Assembly: GCF_004758605.1 (NCBI RefSeq)
Contig: NZ_CP038512.1
Span: forward strand, 932,501-942,500
Direction of reading: 5' to 3'
Origin: Deinococcus metallilatus
GTDB lineage: Bacteria > Deinococcota > Deinococci > Deinococcales > Deinococcaceae
DNA length: 10,000 bases
The stretch's first letter is position 1; every line of letters starts with the position of its first letter. A program made the translations under genes and the position numbers. Below are positions 9,992-10,000 of this stretch, piece by piece. A model generated the notes under the pieces. That model saw nothing but the letters and a program-made list of their open reading frames with translations, had not been told where the DNA came from and made no database searches.

Positions 9992-10000
9992 TGCCCGCCG

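Overview
The window looks like Deinococcus chromosome. It is strongly GC-rich, its genes often lack a Shine-Dalgarno sequence and carry a -10 hexamer only a few bases before the start codon, and the proteins read as Deinococcus-Thermus versions: a zinc-free L31, polyphosphate glucokinase, a probable futalosine-pathway deaminase, and a PCuAC-Sco1-CtaG copper cassette. The genus is inferred from protein resemblance and style, not from a marker gene.

Layout, left to right. 1-315 is the 3' end of a polyphosphate glucokinase (ppgK). 348-1520 is an amidohydrolase, probably aminodeoxyfutalosine deaminase of menaquinone synthesis. 1579-1797 is rpmE (ribosomal protein L31), with a hairpin over its ribosome binding site and a good intrinsic terminator downstream. 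2043-2654 is thymidine kinase (tdk), starting at GTG and probably leaderless. 2655-2963 is a partly AT-rich spacer with no convincing gene. 2964-4082 is a membrane-anchored GGDEF diguanylate cyclase. Convergent to it, 4134-5126 (minus) is a LacI-family regulator with a perfect palindrome in its own promoter region. 5271-5816 is a DUF421/YetF membrane protein. 5917-7899 is a three-gene operon (PCuAC copper chaperone, Sco1, CtaG) for loading copper into cytochrome c oxidase. 7900-8514 is a 615-base spacer packed with hairpins, including a C-tract array able to form a G-quadruplex on the minus strand. 8515-9894 (minus) is hisD, with its terminator at 8327-8376 and an array of 7-bp repeats upstream of its start.

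How the genes work together. The only clear functional unit is the copper cassette: PCuAC carries periplasmic copper, Sco1 is a thiol copper protein, and CtaG is a membrane assembly factor, all serving the oxidase. The probable futalosine deaminase would supply menaquinone to the same respiratory chain. The remaining genes are housekeeping (rpmE, tdk, hisD, ppgK) or regulatory (GGDEF, LacI) and look independently transcribed.

There is no CRISPR array, transposase, phage gene, toxin-antitoxin pair or defence system here. The most interesting signals are non-coding: the rpmE leader hairpin, the quadruplex/hairpin region, the heptad repeats before hisD, and a tiny upstream reading frame before the DUF421 gene.
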